Shown here in pieces: positions 18,642 through 27,793 of a stretch of 64,000 nt of DNA. The DNA is taken from the NCBI RefSeq assembly GCF_913060805.1, contig NZ_CAJXTC010000014.1, positions 1-64,000 of the forward strand, read 5' to 3'. Positions within the stretch are counted from its first letter, which is position 1, and each line of letters starts with the position of its first letter. Under the pieces are notes generated by a model that worked only from the letters and a program-made list of their open reading frames with translations, did not search any database and was not told the origin of the DNA. The DNA comes from an uncultured Draconibacterium sp. (lineage in GTDB: Bacteria; Bacteroidota; Bacteroidia; Bacteroidales; Prolixibacteraceae). The translations under genes were made by a program, and so were the position numbers.

Positions 18642-19366
18642 AAAAAACAATTTTAGATTAATATTAAAAACTAGATTTGAAACTCGTCGGATATAACTTT
18701 AATGTCACACGCACTAGGGTTTTCAGCACCTTGCACATGTACAATTGATATAATTTTTCTTTCGATAAGTCTGTTGGATATTGAACTCCCTGATAAAAAC
18801 ATTTTAAGCATTAATTAAACAGCGTTTTGATATTTTTCGTCTTTGAAAATGAAAATCAAATTCCCCCAAATTTGTTCCTGTAAAACTTTACATCAACAGC
18901 AAACTTTCATTTTCAACTCTTAATTTGAGCGACTCAAATATTCATATTTTATTCCTATCGCACAACTGAATGATGTCAACTAGACACATTTTATTTCTTT
19001 TTGCTATATTTTCACACCATTCATTGACAACACAACTCGAATCCACAAAACACAAATCATTCATTTTTAACTTCTTGTAAAAATTACATATATGCATTAT
19101 TACATATTAAATAAATGTTAACAGAAATTAACAAATCACGCTTAAAAGATAGAATAAACCCACATTGTGCTACAAATTGTCATCAAATGACACTTACAAC
19201 GCACCAATACGACATGAAAAGGCCAATAATATGAGTGTTAAATAAAATAATGGAAAGGTCCGATCAATTGAAGCAGATGCCAACGCGGAAAATAATACTG
19301 CAAATGAAAGCCGATAACCTGAACCAGGTAGACTCGAGTGCAGAAGTAGAAAACTTTTCAGACCAA
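18642..19366. other. Upstream region of SusC 2, no gene
   Basis: About 725 AT-rich bp. Apart from the conserved block at 18786-18873 I see no gene or RNA. A 69-codon ORF at 19235-19444 runs antisense into the next gene and is not credible. Confidence 0.55.
18786..18873 (-). promoter_or_regulatory. Conserved upstream block, SusC operon 2
   Basis: Aligns with 13595-13680 upstream of the first susC, sharing AACATTTT, TTAATTAAACAGC, TTTTGAAAAT-like and TTCCCCCAAAT elements in the same order and close spacing. It is a probable shared promoter or operator for an unlinked regulator. Confidence 0.6.
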
Positions 19367-20068
19367 TTACAAAACCAGAAACAACTCCTTCAGCGAATCG
19401 ATGATTTTAACATCTCCGGCCGAGTTACTTTTTGGCTGCTTTAAACGATTAAAATAAACTGCATCAATTCCAAAATTCAATGCACCACGAATATCAACCT
19501 CCCAATCGTCGCCGATCATCAGGCTCGATTTTTTCTTTGCATTGGAAGATTTAATAGCATGCTCGAATATTTCGCGACCGGGTTTTGGCATTTTTATTTC
19601 TTCCGAAATAAATACCTTTTCGAAATAGTTTTGGAGACCCGATTGTTTTAACTTCTCGTGTTGAACTTCTTTAAAACCATTGGTTATTATAAATAAACGA
19701 TAGCCTTTTGATTTTGTATAATCAAGAATTTCTCTGGCCCCGTCAATCAAATGCGATTGTTTGGGCATTTCCTTCAAATACATATCGTTCATCATCAAGG
19801 CATCAACATTATCTATTTCTAATGAATCGAAAGTTAATTGAAAACGCTGTCGGGTAAGCTCTTTTTTGGTTACTTCCTTTTTACGATAAGCAGCCCACAA
19901 GCTGTCGTTATGCAAGGAATAAGTATTAAAAAAATGGCCAAATTCCACACCTTTCTTTTCCAGATTGAGCAACCTAAAAGTTTCCTGCATGGCATACATT
20001 GAATTGGTTTTAAAATCCCACAATGTGTTATCCAAATCAAAAAAAAGATGTGTGTATTTTTTCCTCAT
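19367..20068 (-). CDS. YjjG-family HAD nucleotidase
   Basis: A 233-residue cytoplasmic HAD phosphatase. Motif I is FFDLDNTLWDF (nucleophile Asp11, acid/base Asp13), motif II ITNGF, motif III the Lys of KMPKPGREIF, and motif IV MIGDDWEVDIRGA. The helical cap and the WDF after motif I fit the YjjG group, which removes phosphate from non-canonical pyrimidine nucleoside monophosphates. That substrate is by family analogy. The ATG at 20068 is chosen over an in-frame TTG at 20080. The rsmI stop is 36 nt upstream, so it probably belongs to the same minus-strand transcript as rsmI and the acidic protein. Confidence 0.88.
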   Translation of the reverse strand: MRKKYTHLFFDLDNTLWDFKTNSMYAMQETFRLLNLEKKGVEFGHFFNTYSLHNDSLWAAYRKKEVTKKELTRQRFQLTFDSLEIDNVDALMMNDMYLKEMPKQSHLIDGAREILDYTKSKGYRLFIITNGFKEVQHEKLKQSGLQNYFEKVFISEEIKMPKPGREIFEHAIKSSNAKKKSSLMIGDDWEVDIRGALNFGIDAVYFNRLKQPKSNSAGDVKIIDSLKELFLVL

Positions 20069-20104
20069 TTCTTTGGGCAAGGTTATTTGCTGCGACAGAA
20101 ACGA

Positions 20105-20788
20105 CTAATCGTTTTTTCCCTCAACAACGATCACTATTTCGCCTTTGGGAGTATGTTCAGTGTAGTATTCTTGTAGCTCTGTTACAGTTCCCCGCTTCAC
20201 TTCTTCGAACATTTTACTAAGCTCGCGGCAAACACAGGCTTTTCTTTCGGGGCCAAAAAATTCGGCAAACTGTCCAAGAGCTTTTACCAATCGGTATGGC
20301 GACTCGTAAAGTACTATTGTCCGTGGCTCTTCTGCCAAAATTTTCAAACGTGTTTGTCGTCCCTTTTTCTGTGGCAAAAACCCTTCGAAAACAAATTTAT
20401 CGGTTGGCAAACCCGAAACCGCCAAAGCAGGAATTAATGCTGTTGCTCCCGGCAAACATTCCACTTTCACGTTTTTCTCCACGCAGGCACGCACCAACAA
20501 AAAACCGGGATCCGAAATGGCAGGTGTTCCTGCGTCAGATATTAGCGCGACAGTATTTCCCTGCTCAATTTTTGAAACGATTGAGCCCGTAGTTTTATGC
20601 TCGTTAAACTTATGATGTGCAAGCAGTTTTTTATCAATTTCAAGGTGTTTTAAAAGTTTCGACGACACACGAGTATCCTCGGCCAAAATAATATCGGCTG
20701 CTTTTAAAACTTCAACTGCCCGCAATGTGATATCCTGAAGATTTCCAATGGGCGTTGGAACGAGTATTAATTTTGCTTCGTTATCCAT
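20105..20788 (-). CDS. rsmI: 16S rRNA (cytidine1402-2'-O)-methyltransferase RsmI
   Basis: A 227-residue SAM-dependent tetrapyrrole-methylase-fold enzyme that 2'-O-methylates C1402 in the 16S rRNA decoding site. Visible motifs are PTPIGN (11-16), ILAEDTR (about 34-40) and SDAGTPAISDPG (84-95). At 227 residues it lacks the extra C-terminal domain of longer proteobacterial RsmI proteins. Its start overlaps the stop of the upstream acidic hypothetical gene by 8 nt, so translation is likely coupled. Confidence 0.92.
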   Translation of the reverse strand: MDNEAKLILVPTPIGNLQDITLRAVEVLKAADIILAEDTRVSSKLLKHLEIDKKLLAHHKFNEHKTTGSIVSKIEQGNTVALISDAGTPAISDPGFLLVRACVEKNVKVECLPGATALIPALAVSGLPTDKFVFEGFLPQKKGRQTRLKILAEEPRTIVLYESPYRLVKALGQFAEFFGPERKACVCRELSKMFEEVKRGTVTELQEYYTEHTPKGEIVIVVEGKND

Positions 20789-21686
20789 TGGGGAACCGGC
20801 GCTTTACAAGGTTTACAAATTTCAGGCTGGTTTCTGTTTTCTTCCACTTAAAGTTCTCCTGCAAATAAGTTACAGCCTCCTGGATATTTCCTAATTTATC
20901 GAGATCGACAACTGTTTTTGCAAACGATTCGGCGCTGCCATCGAACAACTCGCGGATATACTGGTAACGATCGTTTATTCCAATGGCAGCCTGAATACTT
21001 TGTACCGGGCTGTTCGAGATTTTATATTCCAGTTTTTTATCGCCGTTACCGCTCAACAAGTCGTTAACCGATTTTTCAGTAATAACACGATCGCCAATCC
21101 GGTTACTTGTTGCAACAGGCTCCGGTTCGTCTTCCGGCTCATCTACTTGATGTGGTTCTTTTTCGCTTACAGGTTCTTCTTTTACTTCTTCTGCTTTTGG
21201 TTCTTCCCCGGGAGTTTCTTCCTCTACTTCAGGAGCACTCTCCTCCTCCATTTCGGCAACAACCGTTTCCTCGGCTTCTTCGGAAGGTTCTTCTATCGTT
21301 TCAATTTCTTCTTTGGGCGCTACAACTTCCTCTTCATGCACAACCGGTTCAGGTTTCTTTTCTTCCTGTTTTAACTCCTCCTCAAAATCCGATAAAGCGG
21401 CTAAGCTTTCCTTTTCGTCCTCCGAAAGTTGTGTTTGTGGTTCAACTGAGTTTTTGGATTCTACGCTCACCGGCTCAGACACCACTTTAGGTGCTGAAAC
21501 CACAACTCTTTGTGCGGGCACATCTTTATCGCTCAACAGCTGAATGATGTGTTTGGCTCCATTGAAACGAGTACGGATAAATTCCATTTCCAGTTCATCG
21601 AAACCTTCGTTCCCCTTTTCGGCAAACAATTCTTCTATCTCCGAAATATCTTTAAGCAGAAATTTAAATAACTTTTTATTGTCCAT
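20781..21686 (-). CDS. Acidic hypothetical protein with conserved ends
   Basis: A 301-residue soluble protein. The N-terminal 60 residues (helical, IEELFAEKG) and the C-terminal 90 residues (LFDGSAESFAKTV...WKKTETSLKFVNLVKRRFPNG) look like small conserved domains. They are joined by a Glu/Pro/Val-rich, probably disordered linker from about residue 75 to 195. No catalytic motif, signal or membrane segment is visible. It is the first gene of the operon with rsmI and the YjjG-like phosphatase, divergent from thymidine kinase. Function unknown. Confidence 0.8.
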   Translation of the reverse strand: MDNKKLFKFLLKDISEIEELFAEKGNEGFDELEMEFIRTRFNGAKHIIQLLSDKDVPAQRVVVSAPKVVSEPVSVESKNSVEPQTQLSEDEKESLAALSDFEEELKQEEKKPEPVVHEEEVVAPKEEIETIEEPSEEAEETVVAEMEEESAPEVEEETPGEEPKAEEVKEEPVSEKEPHQVDEPEDEPEPVATSNRIGDRVITEKSVNDLLSGNGDKKLEYKISNSPVQSIQAAIGINDRYQYIRELFDGSAESFAKTVVDLDKLGNIQEAVTYLQENFKWKKTETSLKFVNLVKRRFPNG

Positions 21687-21757
21687 TCATCCAAGCTTTT
21701 AACGCGATGTTGGTAAATTAATCGTGCTTCACAGTGCCCAATCAAGCCTGTAAATTT

Positions 21758-21765
21758 TATTTTTG
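21758..21765 (+). promoter_or_regulatory. Putative -7 promoter element for tdk
   Basis: TATTTTTG matches TAnnTTTG, 60 nt before the tdk start in the divergent intergenic region. No clear -33 element. Confidence 0.45.
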
Positions 21766-21824
21766 TAAAAGTAGTAAATAAAAATACCCTGTAAGAAAAG
21801 TATTACCAAAAAGAGTAACGATAA

Positions 21825-22403
21825 ATGTTTATTGAAAGAGATGTAAACGGCCATAAAAAAGTTGGCACCATTGAAGTTGTTGCCGGATCGATGTTTTCGG
21901 GAAAGACCGAGGAGTTGATCAGGCGGCTGAAACGTGCTAAAATTGCCAAACAAAAGGTGGAAATTTACAAGCCGATGGTTGACATTCGTTACTCGGAAAC
22001 GGAAGTGGTTTCGCACGACGAAAATGCAATCCACTCAACTCCGGTTGAAAACTCGGCCAATATTTTATTGCTCGCCGGAGATGTTGACGTTATTGGAATT
22101 GACGAAGCACAGTTTTTCGACAAAGGCCTTATCGAGGTTGTTAACCAGCTGGCCAATATGGGTATCCGTGTAATTGTGGCCGGACTTGACATGGATTTTA
22201 AAGGCGTACCTTTTGGCCCGATTCCCGGACTGATGGCGGTGGCCGATTACATTACCAAAGTACATGCAATTTGTGTTCGGTGCGGAAGCATCGCGCAATT
22301 CTCTCATCGTCTTTCGGAAAAAGAGCAAGTGGTTCTGCTGGGCGAAAAAGACATTTACGAGCCACTTTGCCGAAGCTGTTACAACAAAGCACATAAGGAA
22401 TAA
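21825..22403 (+). CDS. tdk: Thymidine kinase, type II
   Basis: A 192-residue salvage enzyme that phosphorylates thymidine with ATP. Walker A is GSMFSGKT (21-28), Walker B-like DEAQFF is at 93-98, and the zinc-binding lasso domain has cysteines at 150, 153, 182 and 185. All expected residues are present. The stop TAA overlaps the ATG of murF-alr by one base (TAATG), so the two are a translationally coupled operon although their pathways differ. Confidence 0.95.
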   Translation: MFIERDVNGHKKVGTIEVVAGSMFSGKTEELIRRLKRAKIAKQKVEIYKPMVDIRYSETEVVSHDENAIHSTPVENSANILLLAGDVDVIGIDEAQFFDKGLIEVVNQLANMGIRVIVAGLDMDFKGVPFGPIPGLMAVADYITKVHAICVRCGSIAQFSHRLSEKEQVVLLGEKDIYEPLCRSCYNKAHKE

Positions 22404-24871
22404 TGATCAACCTGACGGCAAAAAAAATAAGTGCCGTTGTAAATGGTGAGTTTTTCACTTCCTCATCGTTTCAGGATTTTACTGTTTCAGAAATTATTAC
22501 CGACAGCCGGACTTTCTTCGGCGGAGCAAACGTTGCTTTTTTTGCCTTAAGCGGCCCCGTTTTTAACGGGCACAACTACATTGCTCAACTACGCAAAAAA
22601 GGCGTTCAGCTATTTATCGTTTCCGACAAGAATTTTATAGATGATGAAGCCAACTATATTTTGGTAAAGGACACAGGTTTTGCACTTCAGCAACTAGCCG
22701 CTTATAACCGAAGCCTGTTTTCGAAGCCTGTAATTGGAATTACGGGCAGTAACGGAAAAACGATTATAAAAGAGTGGCTGTACGATCTGCTTTCTAGTGA
22801 TTTAAAAATCGTTCGAAGCCCGAAAAGCTACAACTCACAGGTGGGTGTTCCCTTATCGGCATTGTTAATTGATAACCAGTACGACCTGGCTATTTTAGAA
22901 GCAGGAATTTCGGAGCCTAAAGAGATGCAAAAGCTGGCACCGATCGTTCGGCCCAACATCGGAATTTTAACCAACATTGGCGATGCTCACCAGGAAAATT
23001 TCAACTCGCTTGAGGAGAAGCTGAACGAAAAATTACAACTTTTCGTTGATGCAAAAAAACTGGTATTTCGTTCCGATCGCTTCTACTCAGAAAACATATC
23101 TGAATTTTGCTCGCAAAATGATATTGAACCGATAAACTGGTCGTTGGGAAATAACGACGCAGCCATTCACTTCATGAGCAAAGTAAAATCGATTGACACC
23201 GAAATTGAGGTCAGAATTAACGACAAGCATTATTCATTTTCAATTCCATTCACTGATGATTCGGCCATTGAAAATGCCTGCCATTGTTTTGCTACGATCA
23301 TCGCACTTAAGAAAGATCCAAAAGACTTTCTGGCGCAATTCAGCAAACTGCAACCGGTGGCTATGCGCCTCGAAATAAAACAGGGAATAAACAACTGTTT
23401 GCTGATTAACGACTATTACAATTCTGATTTAAATTCGCTGAGTATTGCACTGTCAGTACTGAAACAACAAGCCGCCAAAAGTCACTTGTTTAAGCACGTA
23501 ATTCTGTCCGACATTCAACAAACGGGTATTGAAACAGCTGCACTATATTCGAAAGTAAACCAGCTTTTACAAGAGTGGGGAATTAACAAACTCACCGGAA
23601 TTGGAAAAGAACTCTACCAACACCAGCATATTTTTCAGCTGGAAAGCGAATTTTATACAGATCGAAGTGAGTTTGAAAAACATTTTGTTCGAAGCAATTA
23701 TTCATCATCTGCAATTTTGTTAAAAGGTGCGCGGCAATTTGAATTTGAAAAGATTTCATCGCTGCTACAACAAAAAGCACATCAAACAGTGCTCGAAATT
23801 AACCTGAACGCACTGGTGCATAACCTGAATACTTTCCGAAAATTACTGCGCCCGGAAACCAAAATAATGGTAATGGTAAAAGCTTTTTCGTACGGTAGCG
23901 GCGATGTGGAAATTGCAAGGCTTTTACAACACCAAAATGTAGATTACCTGGCAGTGGCGGTGGCCGACGAAGGTGTGCAATTGCGAAATGCAGGCATCAG
24001 CATTCCGATTGTGGTAATGAATCCTGAACACGACAGTTTTCAGAATATCATCGATTTTAACCTGGAACCAAATATTTACAGCATCCAACTTTTGCAACAA
24101 TTTACAAAGGCTGTTGAAGAATTTGGATTAAATAACTTCCCCATCCACATTAAAATCGATACAGGCATGAACCGCCTTGGTCTGAAAACGAAAAAAGAGA
24201 TTGAGGAAGTAATCACATTTACCAAAAACAATAAGCATTTAAAAATTCAATCTGTCTTTTCGCATCTCGCCGGCAGTGACGAAACGGAACTCGATGATTT
24301 TACCCAAGAACAGTTCCAGCGATTTGCAAATTTATCAGAGTTGATTGAAAAAGCTTTTGATTACAAAATCGACAAGCACATTTTAAACTCAGCCGGTATT
24401 GAACGTTTTCCCAATCATCAAATGGATATGGTGCGGCTGGGAATTGGCCTTTACGGTATCTCGCAAACTGGTTTACCGCTGCAACAAATCAGTACCCTTA
24501 AAACCACTGTTTCGCAGGTTAAAACTGTTAACACAAACGAAACCGTTGGATATAACCGAAAAGGAGAAATAAAACATCAAAGCCGGGTAGCTGTTGTTCC
24601 GATGGGGTATGCCGACGGAATAAACCGCCGACTGGGCAACGGTTTAGGCAGCGCTTTTGTAAACGGACAAGAAGCAAGGATGATCGGAAATATCTGCATG
24701 GATATGTTGATGCTCGACGTTACCAACCTGGAAGTTAACCCGGGAGACAGCGTTGAAATTTTTGGGCCAAATATTTCCATTTTGAAGGTGGCCCAACTAC
24801 TGGAAACTATTCCTTATGAGATTTTAACAGGCATTTCACAACGCGTAAAACGGGTGTATTTGCAGGAATAA
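22403..24871 (+). CDS. Bifunctional MurF ligase / alanine racemase
   Basis: An 822-residue fusion. The N-terminal half (about 1-450) is UDP-MurNAc-tripeptide:D-Ala-D-Ala ligase with ATP loop GITGSNGKT (112-120). The C-terminal half (about 455-822) is a PLP-dependent alanine racemase, with the Schiff-base lysine in MVMVKAFSYG (Lys493) and the second-base tyrosine in VGYNRKGE. The fusion makes D-alanine and uses the D-Ala-D-Ala product of Ddl, and is characteristic of Bacteroidota. The MurF half is degenerate in places (INDYYNSD where DxYNANP is usual), as in other fusions. It is coupled to tdk upstream. The last 14 nt of the gene recur at 25084-25097. Confidence 0.93.
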   Translation: MINLTAKKISAVVNGEFFTSSSFQDFTVSEIITDSRTFFGGANVAFFALSGPVFNGHNYIAQLRKKGVQLFIVSDKNFIDDEANYILVKDTGFALQQLAAYNRSLFSKPVIGITGSNGKTIIKEWLYDLLSSDLKIVRSPKSYNSQVGVPLSALLIDNQYDLAILEAGISEPKEMQKLAPIVRPNIGILTNIGDAHQENFNSLEEKLNEKLQLFVDAKKLVFRSDRFYSENISEFCSQNDIEPINWSLGNNDAAIHFMSKVKSIDTEIEVRINDKHYSFSIPFTDDSAIENACHCFATIIALKKDPKDFLAQFSKLQPVAMRLEIKQGINNCLLINDYYNSDLNSLSIALSVLKQQAAKSHLFKHVILSDIQQTGIETAALYSKVNQLLQEWGINKLTGIGKELYQHQHIFQLESEFYTDRSEFEKHFVRSNYSSSAILLKGARQFEFEKISSLLQQKAHQTVLEINLNALVHNLNTFRKLLRPETKIMVMVKAFSYGSGDVEIARLLQHQNVDYLAVAVADEGVQLRNAGISIPIVVMNPEHDSFQNIIDFNLEPNIYSIQLLQQFTKAVEEFGLNNFPIHIKIDTGMNRLGLKTKKEIEEVITFTKNNKHLKIQSVFSHLAGSDETELDDFTQEQFQRFANLSELIEKAFDYKIDKHILNSAGIERFPNHQMDMVRLGIGLYGISQTGLPLQQISTLKTTVSQVKTVNTNETVGYNRKGEIKHQSRVAVVPMGYADGINRRLGNGLGSAFVNGQEARMIGNICMDMLMLDVTNLEVNPGDSVEIFGPNISILKVAQLLETIPYEILTGISQRVKRVYLQE

Positions 24872-24909
24872 TGCATGTTTGAAACATAAAATCAATTCCA
24901 AATTATGAT

Positions 24910-25061
24910 ATTTTTTGCACCGCCTTTTAAGGTGGTGACAGAAATTCATTAGCTCAGACTGATTTTTTAGGATTTTTGTAACTTCCATTTTTCAAAAATC
25001 CTAAAAAATCATAAGCTCTTCTCTATCTCAGAACACCGCTCTAAAGAACGGTGCAAAAAAT
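24910..25061. repeat. 152-bp nested foldback (MITE-like) element
   Basis: Outer 13-bp perfect inverted repeat ATTTTTTGCACCG (24910-24922) with its complement at 25049-25061, and an inner perfect 18-bp inverted repeat at 24961-24978 and 24993-25010 around a 14-nt loop. The two 70-nt arms align along most of their length, so the whole element can fold into one long hairpin. No ORF is inside. A 14-bp direct repeat (24858-24871 and 25084-25097) brackets it, but not immediately at its ends. Confidence 0.65.
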
Positions 25062-25091
25062 AATTCAAGGAACTTTACATTGAATTTGCAG

Positions 25092-25125
25092 GAATAAAAA
25101 ATGCCACCTGATTTCTCAAGTGGCA
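25092..25125 (-). terminator. Terminator of the Crp-family regulator gene
   Basis: Stem TGCCAC (25102-25107) with GTGGCA (25120-25125), extended by TG/CA pairs; on the minus strand it is followed by TTTTTATTCC. It may also serve the convergent murF-alr transcript. Confidence 0.65.
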
Positions 25126-25148
25126 CTCACAATATTTTATTGAAACTG

Positions 25149-25850
25149 TTATCCTAATTTACTGATGCGCTCTAAACGCGTTGCATCCAGAATCCGAATT
25201 TTTCTTCCATCGATAGCAATTACTTTTTCGCTGGCAAAAGTCGATAAGGTACGAATAGCATTCGAAGTGGTCATATTCGAGAGGTTAGCAATATCCTCGC
25301 GCGACAAGAACGCTTTCAACGTTGTTCCGTCGTTTTCAAAACCGTATTTATCTTTCAGCAAAATCAGCGATTCGGCCAAACGTCCACGAATATGTTTTTG
25401 TGTTAAAGTAACGGTTCGGGCATTCGAGAAACCAAGCTCTTTCGAAAGTTTACTGATAATCTTAAATGAAAAATCAGGGTTTTTTAAAGCACGTTTAAAG
25501 ATAAAATCCGGATCAATGGTACAAACAAGCGATTCTTCAAGCGTAACCGCCGAGCCGTTGTGTGTTTCATCGGCAAGCAAAGCACGATAACCGATCAAAC
25601 CCAAAGGTTTCGTCATTCGAATAATCTGCTCTCTACCGCCAACTCCTTCTTTAAAAATCTTGACCTTTCCGTCAATCAAAACCAAAAATCCATTTGGTTT
25701 GTCTCCTTCTTTGTAAATAAATTCATTCTTTTTGTACTGCGAAAGAGAAATATGGTGTTGCAAGTCGTCTTTATCTTCCTGCCCCAACAAATAAAAAATT
25801 GATTTCTGATTGTCAACTAGATCTCGAAGTCCAATATCTGAATTTAACAT
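25149..25850 (-). CDS. Crp/Fnr-family transcriptional regulator
   Basis: A 233-residue regulator with an N-terminal cyclic-nucleotide-binding-type beta roll (about 18-135, containing GDKPNGFLVLIDGKVKIFKEG) and a C-terminal winged helix (about 155-222; SREDIANLSNMTTSNAIRTLSTF is the recognition region). No Cys cluster for an Fe-S centre is seen in the N-terminus, so it is not an FNR-type oxygen sensor by that criterion. Effector and targets are unknown. It is monocistronic, with a TAnnTTTG-type promoter (25877-25884) and its own terminator. Confidence 0.9.
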   Translation of the reverse strand: MLNSDIGLRDLVDNQKSIFYLLGQEDKDDLQHHISLSQYKKNEFIYKEGDKPNGFLVLIDGKVKIFKEGVGGREQIIRMTKPLGLIGYRALLADETHNGSAVTLEESLVCTIDPDFIFKRALKNPDFSFKIISKLSKELGFSNARTVTLTQKHIRGRLAESLILLKDKYGFENDGTTLKAFLSREDIANLSNMTTSNAIRTLSTFASEKVIAIDGRKIRILDATRLERISKLG

Positions 25851-25876
25851 ATACCCGTCTGTATGTTTTACAGCAT

Positions 25877-25884
25877 CAAAGCTA
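25877..25884 (-). promoter_or_regulatory. Putative -7 promoter element for the Crp-family regulator
   Basis: Minus-strand TAGCTTTG matches TAnnTTTG, 27 nt upstream of the ATG. Confidence 0.5.
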
Positions 25885-25989
25885 AAAAAAATTGTTAAAA
25901 TTGATTCTTTTTTAACAGTTATTTTACCTCAGATCTGAATAATATCATTAACAACAGCCCATAAAACTGTTGATAAAAAATGGACATAG

Positions 25990-27633
25990 CTAGTAACGGG
26001 CAACCAGCGGCATTTTTCGTCCGAAGCCAAAAGCTTTTGAACTTACTCTTAAAATAGGAGCAGCCTGAAAGCGCTTGTATTCATTCATGTTTACCATTCT
26101 GATCACTCTACGAACTACAGCCTCATCATAACCTAATGCGGCAATTTCTTTTGGCGATTTGTTCAACTCAATGTAGTTAAAAAGCATATCATCCAGTTCT
26201 TCGTACTCCGGCAACGAATCGGTGTCTTTCTGATCGGGGCGTAACTCGGCCGACGGCGGTTTAACAATGGTATTCTCCGGAATCACTTCGCCGTCTTTAT
26301 TCATAAACCGCGACAGTTTAAACACATCAAGTTTGTAGACATCTCCAAGTACTGCCAGGCCGCCGTTCATATCGCCATAAAGTGTACCGTAACCAACGGC
26401 GCACTCGCTTTTATTGGTTGTGTTTAACAGAATATGGCCAAATTTATTCGAAATCGCCATCATATAAATTCCGCGGGCACGGGCCTGAATATTTTCTTCG
26501 GTAACATCGGGCGAGCGGCCTTCGAATATTGACGAAAGTGCCGACTCAAACTGATCGACTGCCGATTGAATATTCACTACATCGTAACGAATTCCCAGAT
26601 TTTCGGCTAGTTCGCGGGCGTCATTCACACTGTGGTCCGACGAATACTTTGAAGGCATTAACAACACGCGAACATTTTCGGCACCCAAAGCACGAACGGC
26701 TAGCACAACGGTTACTGCTGAATCAATTCCACCCGACAAACCAAGCGTTGCCTGCTTGAAGCCCATCTTTTTAAAATAGTCGCGGATGCCCAGCACCAGC
26801 GCGTCGTGTATTTTTTCAATATAGTCGACCTTTTGTTGTAACTCTTTTTCGCCAAGCGAAGTAGTATCGAGCACCAGACAATCCTCTTCGAAATATTTCA
26901 GCTCTTTTACAATTTCGCCGGTGGCATCGATGTAAACTGATCCGCCATCGAAAACCAGCTCGGTTTGTGCACCAACCTGGTTGCAATACAAAATCGGGAT
27001 GCCGTAGTTTTTAGCTTTTGTAATGAGTACATTCTTGCGCCAGCCTTCCTGGTTGTACGAAAATGGAGATGCCGAAAGGTTTACCACAAAATCGGGTTTC
27101 AATTTAGCCAGCTCTTCCATTGGCGATATCGAATACAACTTGTCTTTACCAAATTCGTTGGCCGTTGGTTGCTCGTCCCACAAATCTTCGCAAATGGTTA
27201 CTGCAATCTTTTCGCCTTTGTATTCTACCAAACTAAACTCGCGGTTAGGCTCAAAATGGCGGTATTCATCAAAAATATCGTAGGTAGGCAGCAGCGTTTT
27301 GTTGTGGCTGCTTTTTATTTCGCCATCGGCCAGAAAAAGTGCCGAGTTAAAAAGCTTTTTCCCACGTTCGTGCTGGTTAATACGCGGCGCACCAACCAAA
27401 GCAGCAATACCGTGACAATGTTTTGCTATTTCGGCAACAGCATCATCGGCTTTTGCAATAAACTCCTTTTTCTCCAACAAATCGTGCGGGTAATAACCCG
27501 TTACCGACAATTCGGAAAAAACAACCAGATCAACGTCCTCCTGTTTCAGACGGTTGATCTCTGCAATAATCTTCGACGCATTTCCTTCAAAATCGCCGAT
27601 GGTATAATTTAACTGTGCCAGTGCAACTTTCAT
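25990..27633 (-). CDS. nadE: Glutamine-dependent NAD+ synthetase
   Basis: A 547-residue two-domain enzyme converting deamido-NAD to NAD with glutamine-derived ammonia. The N-terminal nitrilase-type glutaminase carries the Glu41-Lys112-Cys148 triad (FSELSVTGY, NKTLLP, ITICEDLWDE). The C-terminal synthetase has the PP-loop LSGGIDS (299-305) and the TNKSECAVGYGTLYGD stretch. Length and domain order are normal for the glutamine-dependent form. It is divergent from the GldB-like gene, an association I recall from gliding flavobacteria. The ATG is directly preceded by a 7-nt periodic array (27634-27682). Confidence 0.95.
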   Translation of the reverse strand: MKVALAQLNYTIGDFEGNASKIIAEINRLKQEDVDLVVFSELSVTGYYPHDLLEKKEFIAKADDAVAEIAKHCHGIAALVGAPRINQHERGKKLFNSALFLADGEIKSSHNKTLLPTYDIFDEYRHFEPNREFSLVEYKGEKIAVTICEDLWDEQPTANEFGKDKLYSISPMEELAKLKPDFVVNLSASPFSYNQEGWRKNVLITKAKNYGIPILYCNQVGAQTELVFDGGSVYIDATGEIVKELKYFEEDCLVLDTTSLGEKELQQKVDYIEKIHDALVLGIRDYFKKMGFKQATLGLSGGIDSAVTVVLAVRALGAENVRVLLMPSKYSSDHSVNDARELAENLGIRYDVVNIQSAVDQFESALSSIFEGRSPDVTEENIQARARGIYMMAISNKFGHILLNTTNKSECAVGYGTLYGDMNGGLAVLGDVYKLDVFKLSRFMNKDGEVIPENTIVKPPSAELRPDQKDTDSLPEYEELDDMLFNYIELNKSPKEIAALGYDEAVVRRVIRMVNMNEYKRFQAAPILRVSSKAFGFGRKMPLVARY

Positions 27634-27682
27634 GATTCTAGTTTAAAGTTCAGAGCTACGAGTTGCGAGTTTTAAAACCCGA
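27634..27682. repeat. 7-nt periodic array abutting the nadE start
   Basis: Seven units in exact register: gattcta, gtttaaa, gttcaga, gctacga, gttgcga, gttttaa, aacccga. All but the last begin with G. The array starts at the base next to the nadE start codon and so occupies its 5' leader. Confidence 0.65.
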
Positions 27683-27717
27683 TATCAACCTCATCATTCC
27701 GATCATTCTTTTTAACC

Positions 27718-27751
27718 TTGCAAAAGTTCAATTTTTAGTTCAGTTTTGCAA
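27718..27751. promoter_or_regulatory. Inverted repeat between nadE and gldB
   Basis: TTGCAAAA (27718-27725) and TTTTGCAA (27744-27751) form a perfect 8-bp inverted repeat with an 18-nt spacer midway between the divergent genes. A possible operator; no function is shown. Confidence 0.35.
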
Positions 27752-27793
27752 TAAATAAGAAGTGTAAGCGTAATGATTTAAATTTCTTGTAAA

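Noticed and set aside
19235-19444. 69-codon ORF on the plus strand upstream of the SusC 2 region
   Set aside because: Its 3' third is antisense to the YjjG-like gene, it has no recognisable domain or leader, and composition is that of AT-rich intergenic DNA.
21000-21490. Overlapping plus-strand ORFs rich in Phe/Leu, resembling a membrane protein
   Set aside because: They are the complement of the Glu-rich linker codons (GAA/GAG give TTC/CTC) of the acidic hypothetical protein.
26965-27612. 215-codon ORF antisense to nadE
   Set aside because: A shadow frame of the glutaminase domain, with no domain of its own.
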